The position numbers and the translations under genes are program-made. The notes beneath the pieces were generated by a model, which had not been told where the DNA came from, ran no database searches, and saw only the letters and a list, made by a program, of their open reading frames with translations. From the NCBI GenBank assembly GCA_016706055.1, contig JADJKL010000004.1:310001-374000 (forward strand): 64,000 nucleotides of DNA. The letters are read 5' to 3'. The DNA comes from Chitinophagaceae bacterium. GTDB taxonomy: Bacteria > Bacteroidota > Bacteroidia > Chitinophagales > Chitinophagaceae. Below are positions 42,621 to 52,127 of the stretch, piece by piece; position 1 is the stretch's first letter, and each line of letters opens with the position of its first letter.

Positions 42621-44384
42621 ATGAAAAAATTTACATTCAAGGGCATAATTGCCTTATTCTTTCTTTTTGCTTTTTCGCAAAATGAATCTTTTTCTCAGAC
42701 AGCCACTATTACTCCTGCTAATTCTGTTATTCTGGCAGGTTCTACTCAAACTTTTACAGTAGTAACATCTGGTCTTGGTGGTGATAACAGTAACAGGACT
42801 TTTGCCTATACAATTACTGGGCCTGGGGCAACAATTCCTGCAACACCTACTTCAATAATTTGTACTTCTGGTTGTAACAGCGAAGACCATTCTTTTCAAT
42901 TCCCTACAGCCGGCACTTATACCGTTGGAGTAACAGTAACGCAGACACAAGGTGGTAGTAATGTTGCCTCTACTTCAACAAGTATCACAGTAGTAGGTAT
43001 ACCAAACGCCCCAAATTTATGGGCAACGTCTAGTAGTGGTAATCAGGTTTCCAGCTTCACAGTTACAAATGGCCTTTATGTAAATGGCCCAACAGATATT
43101 TTCGATCCATTTCCTTCAACTACTGAAACCACAGCGGCTTTGGGAAGATCAGATAAGCCAACAGCTGCTAACGGATACTTTTACTGGTTACCTAACAATT
43201 ACACTGGTAATGCGGGTTTAGTACAAGTATATGCATCCAACGCAACCGGTGGGAGCAGAACTTTAATTGGCTCATTAGATGTTAATGGCGCATCAGGTAG
43301 TGATCTTGGGTTTGTTCGTCTTGGAATGGATGGTAACGGAGTTGGCTGGATCTTGGCCGCAGATAATTCAACTGTTTTTCTTGCTAAATTTATTTCCAAC
43401 CTTGCAAATCCTGTTGCAATTACTTTGGAAGATGCTAACGTCGCATTAACTGGAGGCACAGCTTCAACATTCTTTAATGGTGATATTTGTTTTTCTGGTA
43501 CAGGAGCTTTGTATGCATTAGCTAATAATGGTAGTACAACTCAGATTTTTATTGGAACCCCTAACGGTTCATCAACCACACTTACAAAAAAATGGGATTT
43601 AGTTAGTCCAGGTGGTGCCACATTCAATGTAAATGTAAATGGAGTTGCATTTGATTTATTAGGCTCTTTATATGTTTCCACAGCCGATGGATTATATTAT
43701 ATTAATGCAGGTAAAGTAAATGGCCCTGCGGGTACTGTAGAATGTGCTCTTGTAAAATCTCAAACTGGGTTACAGGATCTAGCATCAAATGTTTTCCCTT
43801 CTACTACTTTATTGCCAGTAAAACTGATAAGCTTTACAGGTACTTTAAATGGTAGTACTACCAACCTTAATTGGGTAACAGAGAGCATCCAAAACTTTAG
43901 CCATTTTGAAGTTGAACGTAGTACAGATGGTGTTAATTTCACCAGCATCGTTAATAAAAATGCAACTGGTGATTTGAGCAGCAGAGCAACTTATGTGTAC
44001 GGTGACAATATGACTTCTTTCGGTGCTAACTATGCTGTATATTATCGCCTGAAGATGATTGATCTTGATGGTAAATTTTCTTATAGTAATATTATCCTTA
44101 TTCGTAAGGATGGAAAAGCAATTACTGACATTAGGGTAATACCAAATCCATTGATTAAAGGTTCAATTGCTACCATTCGTTTTGAAGCATCTGAAAGAGC
44201 AACTGTAAATCTTAATGTTTTGGATATGTCGGGTCGCACAGTTCTTCGTCAGCAAAATAATGTTGAGCAAGGAACAAATAGTGTTCCGTTGAACAACTTT
44301 ACCACTTTGCAACCGGGAACATATATCCTACAAATGAATGACGGTGTAAATGTTCAAACTACAAAATTCATAATTGCTAAATAA
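42621..44384 (+). CDS. T9SS-exported surface protein with PKD-like domain
   Basis: This 587-residue protein starts with a signal peptide (MKKFTFKGIIALFFLFAFSQ, ending SFSQ). It has an N-terminal PKD/Ig-like domain (about 27-125), an NHL-like beta region (130-390), the LPVKLISFTGTLNGSTTNLNW module and a type A sorting domain (IPNPLIKGSIATIRF ... GTYILQMNDGVNVQTTKFII). The signal region, pre-sorting module and tail are close to those of 40290-42203, while the central domains differ, so the pair arose by duplication with domain exchange or divergence. The ligand is unknown. Confidence 0.85.
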   Translation: MKKFTFKGIIALFFLFAFSQNESFSQTATITPANSVILAGSTQTFTVVTSGLGGDNSNRTFAYTITGPGATIPATPTSIICTSGCNSEDHSFQFPTAGTYTVGVTVTQTQGGSNVASTSTSITVVGIPNAPNLWATSSSGNQVSSFTVTNGLYVNGPTDIFDPFPSTTETTAALGRSDKPTAANGYFYWLPNNYTGNAGLVQVYASNATGGSRTLIGSLDVNGASGSDLGFVRLGMDGNGVGWILAADNSTVFLAKFISNLANPVAITLEDANVALTGGTASTFFNGDICFSGTGALYALANNGSTTQIFIGTPNGSSTTLTKKWDLVSPGGATFNVNVNGVAFDLLGSLYVSTADGLYYINAGKVNGPAGTVECALVKSQTGLQDLASNVFPSTTLLPVKLISFTGTLNGSTTNLNWVTESIQNFSHFEVERSTDGVNFTSIVNKNATGDLSSRATYVYGDNMTSFGANYAVYYRLKMIDLDGKFSYSNIILIRKDGKAITDIRVIPNPLIKGSIATIRFEASERATVNLNVLDMSGRTVLRQQNNVEQGTNSVPLNNFTTLQPGTYILQMNDGVNVQTTKFIIAK

Positions 44385-44403
44385 TTTTAGCTGTTGCTAA
44401 TAG

Positions 44404-44441
44404 AATTAAAGGGGTTGAGGAAACCCACCCCTTTAATTTTT
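44404..44441 (+). terminator. Terminator directly after the second T9SS gene
   Basis: A perfect 12-bp stem (44404-44415 with 44427-44438) begins 20 bases after the stop codon; the right arm ends in a T5 run at 44437-44441. Confidence 0.8.
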
Positions 44442-44515
44442 ATTTAGAGAAGAGGATTAATACCCTTTTTGAACAGTTGGCTTAAATTTTTATGCTCAGG
44501 GTTTTAATAACTCTA

Positions 44516-44544
44516 CCCCTCTGGCTGATGCAGAGGGGTTTTTT
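44516..44544 (+). terminator. Rho-independent terminator, duplicated type copy 2
   Basis: CCCCTCTG pairs perfectly with CAGAGGGG, followed by T6. Copy of the element at 42336-42362. Two terminators in tandem thus follow the second paralogue. Confidence 0.85.
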
Positions 44545-44642
44545 GATAGAAATCACTTGTAAAAATTAATTTCTCCTGTATAAGAAATGTCGTAATTTAA
44601 TACACTGAATTATAGCCATTGTAAACCTTTAAAATGTAGTTT

Positions 44643-45894
44643 ATGAAAAAACATCTACCCCTTTTCTCTTTATTATTTGGAGCCTTACTACTTACCAACT
44701 TCTCCTTTTCTCAAAAAGCGGATCAATTTGCATATGCAGTTACCGATGTTCAACAGCAAGGTGCCAATTGGAATTTTCTACGAAAGATTGATTTGAAAAC
44801 TGGTGCATATAGTGATGTGTTGCTCAATGGAGCAGATGCATCTTTGGTTGCCTACAATGCAGCAACAAAAAAACAGTTTGAAACACCATTAAATGATGCT
44901 CGGTTTGGGACTGCTGTAAATGCTGCTTTTGCAACTGGTGTAGCTGCTTTGGCTTATGATAAAAAAAATGACCGTCTTTATTATACGCCAATGTTCATCG
45001 ATCAGTTGAGATACATTGATTTGAAGAGTATGAAAGTATTTTATTTGACCGATCAGGCTTTTACAGGCAAACCTCAAAAATCTCCCGATCAGGGAAATAT
45101 TGTTACTCGTATGGTAATCGCATCCGACGGTTATGGCTATGCAATGACAAATGATGCGACACAGTTAATTCGTTTTTCTACGGGAAAGAAAATGGAAGTA
45201 GCAGACTTGGGAACTATAGTGGACGATCAAGCTAATAATGGCATATCTATCCACAACTCTTGCAGCAGTTTTGGCGGAGATATTATTGCTGATGATGAAG
45301 GAAATCTTTATGTTTTTTCTGCTAGAAACTTTGTGTTTAAAGTAAACCTTAAATCAAAAGTGGCAACAAATCTTGGAGTTATTAAAGGGTTACCAAATGG
45401 GTTTACGGTAAATGCTGCTGCTGTTAGTGCAGAAAATAAAATTATTGTAGCTAGTGCAATGGCTTCTTCTTCTTTTTACTGTCGACCACAGCTCTTTAAC
45501 AGCAACTCCCTATTTAATTGCGGGCACAATCTGGCAAACTTCTGATATGGCGAATAGTAATCTGTTAGCTACGGCTGCTAGAACAAGCACCACAGCTATA
45601 GATTTAATTGCTGATCATCCAACTGAAGGCAGTAGTAAGGTTAGCATCTTCCCTAATCCTGTTACAAATAATCAGTTTGCTGTTCAATTTAATGAGCTTG
45701 AAGCTGGTCAATACACTATTCAGGTTACAGATGTAATGGGTAGAAATATTTCGCAGCAAATAGTGAATGTGGGTGGAAAGATGCAAACGCAGTCAATAAA
45801 AATGAATCCAAGTGCTGCAAGAGGATTTTATTTGGTGAAAGTAGTTGACCAAAATAAAAAAGCAGTGTTCAGTACAAAAATTTTAGTTCAATAA
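44643..45894 (+). CDS. T9SS-exported protein, third of the array (frameshifted at 45473-45477)
   Basis: The signal peptide (LPLFSLLFGALLLTNFSFSQ) is followed by a ~270-residue beta-rich domain (FAYAVTDVQQQGANWNFLRK; repeated IYxY/LYVFS-type strands). A C-terminal sorting domain closes the protein (FPNPVTNNQFAVQF ... FYLVKVVDQNKKAVFSTKILVQ). The first frame ends at 45545 and the second is open from 45454. Deleting one T of the T5 run at 45473-45477 gives ASSSFTVDHSSLTATPYL and a product of about 416 residues. It lacks the promoter/leader repeat of the two preceding genes. Its ligand is unknown. Confidence 0.82.
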
Positions 45895-45913
45895 AAATAG
45901 TTTCTGATTTAAG

Positions 45914-45957
45914 AAAAAAAGTCCCGTCTCGTTTTAAACAAGTCGGGACTTTTTTTA
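45914..45957. terminator. Bidirectional terminator between convergent genes
   Basis: A7 then GTCCCG (45921-45926) pairs with CGGGAC (45944-45949) followed by T8. The A and T runs extend the stem and serve both directions. Confidence 0.85.
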
Positions 45958-46350
45958 TTCATTTTTTTCTTTCCAGATGGTTCTTATAAGTTTTGCTTCC
46001 TTTTCAAAATCAGGGCATTTGCCATCTCCACTTCCAGTAAAGCCTCCTGTTGGAGCACAAATTTCCTTGCAATTCTCATCATAAAGCAGGTTGAAGAAAT
46101 CACAGCATTGGGCTATTGCCAGATAAGCTTTTTTGTCTTTGTATAAATATTCATCTATCTGTACAGGTGCTGTTGAGGGTGTTTCTTTGTTTCCATCGTC
46201 AATTAATTTCTGCATACATGCAGGCAAGGGATCGATTTTTGTATCTACTATTTCAGTTTGTTCTTCAGTAGATGTAGTGTCTTTTTTCTTTTTGCCGCAT
46301 TCGGAGGCAGATAAAAAAGGGATGACTAATAATATGAGTAGATATTTCAT
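45955..46350 (-). CDS. DUF6970-like secreted lipoprotein
   Basis: This 131-residue protein has a hydrophobic signal (MKYLLILLVIPFLSASEC) with Cys18 as a possible lipidation site, though the residue before it (Glu) is unusual. The mature part contains DEYLYKDKKAYLAIAQCCDFFNLLYDENC and ICAPTGGFTGSGDGKCPDF, which I recognise as a small Bacteroidota domain (DUF6970-like) with conserved cysteines. The function is unknown. It is divergent from obg; the two starts are 83 bases apart. Confidence 0.7.
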   Translation of the reverse strand: MKYLLILLVIPFLSASECGKKKKDTTSTEEQTEIVDTKIDPLPACMQKLIDDGNKETPSTAPVQIDEYLYKDKKAYLAIAQCCDFFNLLYDENCKEICAPTGGFTGSGDGKCPDFEKEAKLIRTIWKEKNE

Positions 46351-46356
46351 TTACTG

Positions 46357-46384
46357 TTGTTTGATTATCGTTAAGGTATATTTG
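46357..46384 (+). promoter_or_regulatory. Promoter of obg
   Basis: TTG (46357-46359), 17 bases, TATATTTG (46377-46384), a perfect -7 element. Initiation near 46391 leaves about 40 nt before the proposed TTG start codon. Confidence 0.55.
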
Positions 46385-46432
46385 CACAAATCCGCTGCTG
46401 AATGGCGGTCTTACACTTGTAAAAATACAGCT

Positions 46433-47434
46433 TTGGAGAAAAGTAATTTTGTTGACCAGATAAGGATATTTTGCCGCAGCGGACACGGTGGTGCTGGAAA
46501 CAAGCATTTTATGCGGAATAAATTAACGGCAATGGGTGGACCAGACGGTGGTGATGGCGGCCGTGGAGCTCATATAGTTTTAAGAGGTAATAGCAATCTT
46601 TGGACATTATTACACTTACGTTACTTTAAGAATGTACTTGCAGAAGATGGAGAAAAAGGCGGAGCCAATAATTGTCATGGCAGAAATGGTAAAGATATTA
46701 TCATAGAAGTGCCATTAGGTACTATAGCAAGAGATGAAGAATCCGGATTACAAGAGGTTGAAATATTAGAAGATGGACAGGAAGTGGTTTGGATTCCCGG
46801 TGGTAAAGGTGGATTAGGGAATGCAAATTTTGCAACGCCTACGAATCAGGCACCAGAATATGCTCAACCGGGTTTGCCGGGTATTGAAAGCTGGAAAGTC
46901 CTGGAATTAAAAGTCCTAGCAGATGTAGGGTTGGTAGGATTTCCTAATGCTGGTAAATCAACCCTGCTTTCTGTAATTACAGCGGCCAAACCAAAAATTG
47001 CCAATTATGCATTTACAACAATTACTCCCAATCTAGGAATGGTTGAATATAGAGATGGAAAAAGTTTTTGTATTGCTGATCTTCCCGGCATTATTGAAGG
47101 AGCTGCTGAAGGCAAAGGTTTAGGTCATCGTTTTCTGAGACATATTGAAAGAAATTCCGTTCTTTTATTTTTAATACCAGCTGACAGTGATGATCACAAA
47201 AAAGAATTTGACATTCTGGTTAATGAATTGGAACAGTATAATCCTGAACTGTTGGACAAGCAATTTATCATCGCAGTAAGTAAAACAGATATGCTTGACG
47301 ATGAATTAAAAGCTGCCATCTCAAAAGAACTGCCTCAAGATGTTCCTCATTTATTTATCTCTTCTATTACCAATAAAGGATTGACGGAATTGAAAGATGC
47401 GCTGTGGAAAGTATTAAATGAGCCTGCTACTTAA
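46433..47434 (+). CDS. obgE: GTPase Obg/CgtA
   Basis: Obg is an essential GTPase that acts in late assembly of the large ribosomal subunit. The Obg fold with glycine-rich turns is seen at 1-155 (IFCRSGHGGAGNKHF, GGPDGGDGGRGAHIVL, GGKGGLGNANFATPTNQAP). The G domain follows with G1 GFPNAGKST, G3 DLPGI and G4 SKTD, and the C-terminal ISSITNKGLTELKDAL is the G5 region. I place the start at the TTG at 46433 (MEKSNFVDQIRIF), giving 333 residues as usual for the phylum; the frame is open further upstream, but that would overlap the divergent gene. Confidence 0.95.
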   Translation: MEKSNFVDQIRIFCRSGHGGAGNKHFMRNKLTAMGGPDGGDGGRGAHIVLRGNSNLWTLLHLRYFKNVLAEDGEKGGANNCHGRNGKDIIIEVPLGTIARDEESGLQEVEILEDGQEVVWIPGGKGGLGNANFATPTNQAPEYAQPGLPGIESWKVLELKVLADVGLVGFPNAGKSTLLSVITAAKPKIANYAFTTITPNLGMVEYRDGKSFCIADLPGIIEGAAEGKGLGHRFLRHIERNSVLLFLIPADSDDHKKEFDILVNELEQYNPELLDKQFIIAVSKTDMLDDELKAAISKELPQDVPHLFISSITNKGLTELKDALWKVLNEPAT

Positions 47435-47444
47435 TTTTTTTACT

Positions 47445-47666
47445 ATGACGCATCGTTGTTTGTTCTGTAATCAATATGCTGAACCTGTTCATGTACACGG
47501 ACATTATCAATGCCCTGTTTGCAATACCAATATATTACCTTGTTGCGATTGTGATAATGCTGATACTAACTTTTTATTAAGTCAAGACGAAGATGTTAAA
47601 GGAGTTATACATCCTGATAAATTAGCACTTCATCTACAGTTTGCAGGGTTAAAGAAACCTCAATAA
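47445..47666 (+). CDS. Small zinc-ribbon protein
   Basis: From the ATG at 47445 the 73-residue product begins MTHRCLFCNQYAEPVHVHGH and has two CxxC knuckles (CLFC and CPVC) followed by CCDCDNAD, enough to bind one or two zinc ions. The rest is acidic with a short helix (DKLALHLQFAGL). It starts 10 bases after the obg stop and is probably co-transcribed. No enzymatic motif is visible; a protein or nucleic-acid adaptor is possible. The stop overlaps by 7 bases the end of the convergent chitinase gene. Confidence 0.7.
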   Translation: MTHRCLFCNQYAEPVHVHGHYQCPVCNTNILPCCDCDNADTNFLLSQDEDVKGVIHPDKLALHLQFAGLKKPQ

Positions 47667-49021
47667 CTTCTGCCAACTGTATCGCAAGCTGCTTTAATTA
47701 AAGAGTTGCCATCCTGTGCATCCTGCCATTTTTCCCAGAACATTACACCGTTTGCAATATCCTTAGCAAGTTTTGCTTTTCGTTTTGTTGTGTATTGACC
47801 ATTGTAATAAACAGTATAAGATGGGAAACCAGTAGCAGAAACAATTGCTGAATCATATTGAGGATTGCCGCCGGCTGCTAAAATATCTTTATATGTTTTT
47901 ATAGTTCCAGTTTGTGTCATACCTGAAGGACGTCCATAAGCTGGGATGCCTAATACACATTTTGCCGCAGGCATTCCTCTCGTCGTTAACCAATAATTTA
48001 AACAGGTTACGGCCAAATTGTAATCGCTATGTTGCCGATATAATTGGGCAGGATCTGTAGTAAAATCATCGTAAGCCATCACATTAAAGAAATCTACATA
48101 GGCAAACAATTCATTTCTGATAGCATCCCGAATACTGCCGGCATATTTACCAGCTGTAATTGCAGACGTTAAGTAGTAACGTCCGTCACGATGAAGTGAG
48201 TCAGATAATTCTTTCATCATCAACGTAAATGTAGCATCGGTTCCATCACTGGTAGTTGGGAACTCCCAATCCATATCCACACCATCAAGATTGTACTGGC
48301 GAACTTTACTCATTACATCTTTGATAAAATTATTTCTGCCAGCAGCAGTTGCTGCCATGTTTTTGAAATTGGTTTTCCCGTCACCACTACCATCGTTTAT
48401 TCCAATCAGAATTTTTGCATTATTGGCTTTAGCTTTTGTGGCTAATGCTGTTATTGATGTTGAGGGAGATGATGGTGCAGATAATGTTCCTGAAGTATTT
48501 ACGCCAAAGAAAGCATATACAACAGTGTTTGTCATTTTGAATTTTAGATCTGGCACATCTGCAATATTTCTGTAAGAAGGGAAATAACCTACCACATAAT
48601 AGCCATATGCAGCTGGAGCTTGAATGGTGATATAAGTAAATGATGTAACAGAGGTCGTACATCCTGTTGCTGCACCAGTTGCATTTTTTGGTTGGATATA
48701 CCAATAATAAGTGGCATTTGCTGTTGTAGGAATAGTATGCGAATAACTAGTTGCAGTTACATTGGTAGCAATCGTTGTGGTTGGTGTATTGGTTGTTCCA
48801 AAATATACATCATAGCTAGTAGCACCTGTAACAGCAGTCCAGCTTAGCGTTACAGCAGTATTTGTTACAAAACTACTTGCTGCGGGTGCTGTATTAGCAG
48901 AACAACCTGGTACTGTCGGAGTAGGCGGCGGCGGTGGATCAGGAGTTGTGCTTTTTTTGCTACAACCGTTAACTATTACTACAGAGACAAATAAAAGCAA
49001 TAAGATAGAACTGTACTTCAT
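47660..49021 (-). CDS. GH18 chitinase-like lipoprotein with fibronectin domain
   Basis: This 453-residue protein has a lipoprotein signal (lipobox VNGC, Cys20) and a proline linker. A fibronectin type III domain (about 40-133) and a glycoside hydrolase family 18 barrel (about 140-450) follow. The GH18 catalytic motif is intact as DGVDMDWE, with the acid/base glutamate at E253; other family blocks are VVGYFPSYR, AKILIGIND and FNVMAYDD. GH18 enzymes cut chitin or related beta-1,4 GlcNAc polymers. It is surface- or periplasm-anchored and lies alone, divergent from the S46 peptidase gene. Confidence 0.92.
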   Translation of the reverse strand: MKYSSILLLLFVSVVIVNGCSKKSTTPDPPPPPTPTVPGCSANTAPAASSFVTNTAVTLSWTAVTGATSYDVYFGTTNTPTTTIATNVTATSYSHTIPTTANATYYWYIQPKNATGAATGCTTSVTSFTYITIQAPAAYGYYVVGYFPSYRNIADVPDLKFKMTNTVVYAFFGVNTSGTLSAPSSPSTSITALATKAKANNAKILIGINDGSGDGKTNFKNMAATAAGRNNFIKDVMSKVRQYNLDGVDMDWEFPTTSDGTDATFTLMMKELSDSLHRDGRYYLTSAITAGKYAGSIRDAIRNELFAYVDFFNVMAYDDFTTDPAQLYRQHSDYNLAVTCLNYWLTTRGMPAAKCVLGIPAYGRPSGMTQTGTIKTYKDILAAGGNPQYDSAIVSATGFPSYTVYYNGQYTTKRKAKLAKDIANGVMFWEKWQDAQDGNSLIKAACDTVGRSY

Positions 49022-49122
49022 ATGTTGATATTCAATCGGTAAAATACATTATTCACTCATTATTTTGCTTTTTGGCTACGCTTTTATTTTATAGTAGGTT
49101 TGTTATCCAAAAAGTTCAACAT

Positions 49123-51287
49123 ATGAAAAAGTTTTTATTAACGATTGTCCTCGCTGTTAGTTTCTTTTTTAAATCGTTTGCTGATGAGGGTATGTGGCTG
49201 CCCATGCTATTAGGACAGCAGGTTTATGCGGACATGGTAAAAAAAGGATTGACATTATCCAAAGACCAGTTGTATAACATTAATAAGCCATCCTTAAAAG
49301 ATGCCATCCTCATATTTGGTGGTGGTTGTACCGGAGAAATAGTTAGTAACCAGGGATTAATTTTTACCAATCATCATTGCGGCTATGATGCCATTGCTTC
49401 TGCCAGTACAGTAGATAATAATTATCTGCAAAATGGATTTTATGCAAAAAACAAAGGGGAAGAAATTCCTACCAATATTTCAGTACAGTTTTTATTACGC
49501 ATTGATGAAGTAACGAAAGAAGTGTTGGACTCTCTTATTGGTCTTTCGGGTACAGAAAGAGTAAAGAAACAAAATGCTGTAATGGCTGCTATTAACAAAA
49601 GGATGAGTGATCCTGATCAGAATATTGAAGTAAAAGTGAACTCACTTTTTAAAGGAAATCAGTTTTTAGCATTCGTATATCAACGTTATACAGATGTTCG
49701 CTTGGTGGGAGCACCAGCTGAAAGTGTAGGCAAGTTTGGTGGCGATACCGATAACTGGGAATGGCCTCGACACACTGGTGACTTTTCTGTATTCCGTGTG
49801 TATAGCAATACTGATGGAAAGCCAGCAAAGTATGCAGAATCTAATATTCCCTTAAAGCCAAAATGGTATTTACCTATTTCTTTAAAACCTCTAAAAGATG
49901 GGGAATTCTCTATGATATGGGGTTATCCTGGTGGCACCAATCGTTATGAAAGTTCATATGGCATCAAACTGGCAACAGATATTAATAATCCTACATTGGT
50001 AAAACTTGGATGTAAGATTGAAATATATGTTTGAAGAAATGAAGAAAGATCCGGCGGTTAAATTACAACTGGCTTCTTCTGTTGCGAGCATTGCAAACTA
50101 CTGGAAGTTTTTTGATGGTGAAACAAAGCAGTTATTGAAATACGATGTATTTGGACAGAAACAAAAGTTTGAAGAGAAATTCAATGCTTGGGCAAAAGGT
50201 AAACCGGAGTACTCATCTATTTTTGCCGATTGGGCAAAAGCTTATGAAGCATGGAGGCCTTATGCCAAACAACGCCAATACATCAATGAAGGAATTAATG
50301 GCTCTCCGTTGATTGCATTTGCTGGTTCGTTATTACAACTGGAAGCTGCATTGGTGAAACCCGGCACTCCAATGACGGATGTTAAGAAAATTGCTGAAGC
50401 GGCGGACAGACAAAGAACTGCTTTTCTTGCAGAAGAAAATAAAGTGTCTGATCAGCAAGTGGTAGCGGCAGTTACTAAAATGTTTTATGAAGATGTTGAA
50501 AAGGATCAACAACCTATTGGATTTTATGGCACATTGAAAAATTCATATGGCCCTCTGGACGATGACGCTACGTATAAAAAATATGCAGCCGACATGTTTA
50601 GCAAGACAATGATCTTTGACGATAGCAAATGGAAAGCCTTTATTGCTAATCCCGATGGCGTTGCTTTACAAAATGATCCTGCATTTGCACATGCCAGTGC
50701 TTTCTTTACTAATTACCTAAGTAAGTACAGTCCATACTTTCAGCAATTCAATACAAGTAATGCAGAATTTGGAAGATTATATATGAAAGGTATTATGGAA
50801 ATGGATCCTGCAAAGGCGAAGATGATGTATCCTGATGCCACATTTACTATGAGAGTAAGTTATGGTGCAGTAAAATCATACAAACCGAGAGATGCAGTTG
50901 CTTATGATTATGTAACAACATCAAAAGGGATTTTGGAAAAATATAAAGCTGGTGATTATGAATTTGATCTTCCAGCAAACCAGATCGACATGCTGAAGAA
51001 AAAGGGATTTTGGTCAGTATATGGATCCAACTCGTAAAGACCTTGTAATTAACTTTATTACTACCAATGACATAACGGGTGGAAATTCTGGCTCACCGGT
51101 GATAAATGGAAAAGGTGAATTAATCGGTCTTGCTTTTGATGGTAATTACGAAGCATTAAGCCATAAGCTGGCATTTGATAAAGATCTGAACCGTACTATC
51201 TGTGTTGATATTCGCTATGTACTTTGGTGTATTGATAAATTAGGTGGCGGTTCCAATATCATTAATGAATTAAAACTGATGAAATAA
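49123..51287 (+). CDS. S46 dipeptidyl-peptidase (DPP7-like), two frameshifts
   Basis: S46 enzymes remove dipeptides from peptide N-termini in the periplasm. The start is the ATG at 49123 (signal MKKFLLTIVLAVSFFFKSFA), not the upstream 49072. The catalytic triad regions are present: H85 in FTNHHCGYDAI, Asp in TDNWEWPRHTGDFSVFRVY, and Ser in TGGNSGSPVINGKGELIGLAFDGN. The Gly in FDGN is the residue that in this family favours DPP7-type hydrophobic P1 over the Arg of DPP11. The gene is read in three pieces (to 50034, 50006-51037, 51021-51287). One extra A at 50001-50004 and one extra G at 51004-51006 account for both breaks, giving about 721 residues, normal for the family. Confidence 0.93.
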
Positions 51288-51302
51288 ATCAGCCACTATA
51301 TT

Positions 51303-51345
51303 CAGAAAAGCCATCCTTATTTACTGGGATGGCTTTTCTGTTTTT
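51303..51345 (+). terminator. Terminator of the S46 peptidase gene
   Basis: A perfect 14-bp stem (51303-51316 with 51327-51340), 10-base loop, then T5. Confidence 0.9.
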
Positions 51346-51387
51346 AGCAAGCAATTAATTCAGTAACATTGCAGTGAGCTTATCTAC

Positions 51388-52053
51388 TTGAAAAAACGTA
51401 TCTATATATCTGTTTGTTTTATGCTGCTTACTGCTGCCGTCTGGTCGCAGCAAATGCAGTTCAGTATTGCTACCGACCTCGGCGCTCAGCGAAGTTTGAA
51501 AAAAGAACAACGGTTTTGGTCATTAGGACAAACGGTGCATGCCATATTTAATCTTACACCTAAAGAAGGAGTATATGTTTGGTTTTCTTATTATACCAAT
51601 GGCAACTTTAAAAACAATCTTACGGCTACAGCTAAGTCGGGATTGACTATACCACAAGCAATAGATTATGTGAACCAATCGAAGCTACGATTCAAGCATT
51701 TTTCTATTGGCTATAGAAAATATTTAGTGGGTGCTTGTGATATAGAAAAAGGATGGAATTTGTATGCTACTGCCGGTCTTGGATTATTGCCGGGCAGAGT
51801 TACGAATGTACATTCAGTAGCTATTGATACTGCTGATTACAATGTGCCGGTGCTTAGCGGCACCGCCAACTTTAAACGACTGACAGCAGACCTTGCTCTT
51901 GGTTATGAAAAACCTCTTGGTGCAGACTTCTTTCTATATGCAGAAGGAAGAGCTTGGATTCCTGCGTCGGACTATCCAAGCAAATATATTTTTGTAAATG
52001 ACAAAGCACCACTTACAGCAATGTTCAATATCGGATTGCGGATATTGTTTTAG
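51388..52053 (+). CDS. Outer-membrane beta-barrel protein of unknown function
   Basis: This 221-residue protein has a signal peptide (KKRIYISVCFMLLTAAVWSQ) and alternating aromatic strands ending in a C-terminal aromatic (NIGLRILF), as in small 8-10-strand barrels. Strand-like blocks are MQFSIATDLGAQRSL, GVYVWFSYYTNGNF, FKHFSIGYRKYL, WNLYATAGLGLLPG and FFLYAEGRAWIP. No specific family is recognised. The start is a TTG at 51388; there is no nearby ATG that keeps the signal peptide. It forms a single-gene unit between two terminators. Confidence 0.7.
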   Translation: MKKRIYISVCFMLLTAAVWSQQMQFSIATDLGAQRSLKKEQRFWSLGQTVHAIFNLTPKEGVYVWFSYYTNGNFKNNLTATAKSGLTIPQAIDYVNQSKLRFKHFSIGYRKYLVGACDIEKGWNLYATAGLGLLPGRVTNVHSVAIDTADYNVPVLSGTANFKRLTADLALGYEKPLGADFFLYAEGRAWIPASDYPSKYIFVNDKAPLTAMFNIGLRILF

Positions 52054-52126
52054 GTATCTCTGACTTCTTTCCTCTCACAAGGGGGGAAACAGGGACATAA
52101 CAAATTACAAGTTTTTAGAGATGCCT
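52052..52126. terminator. Bidirectional stem structure between convergent genes
   Basis: AGGTATCTCT (52052-52061) pairs with AGAGATGCCT (52117-52126), one G-T. An inner hairpin, TTTCCTCTC with GGGGGGAAA, lies between them, and T runs follow on both sides. It fills the space between the barrel gene and the DUF6252-like gene. Confidence 0.6.
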
Positions 52127-52127
52127 T

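Noticed and set aside
46133..46432. N-terminal extension of the Obg frame by 100 residues
   Set aside because: It would overlap the divergent DUF6970-like gene and its promoter; Obg proteins begin near the TTG at 46433.
49072..49122. Upstream start of the S46 peptidase
   Set aside because: It would add 17 residues before the signal peptide; the ATG at 49123 gives a clean signal sequence.
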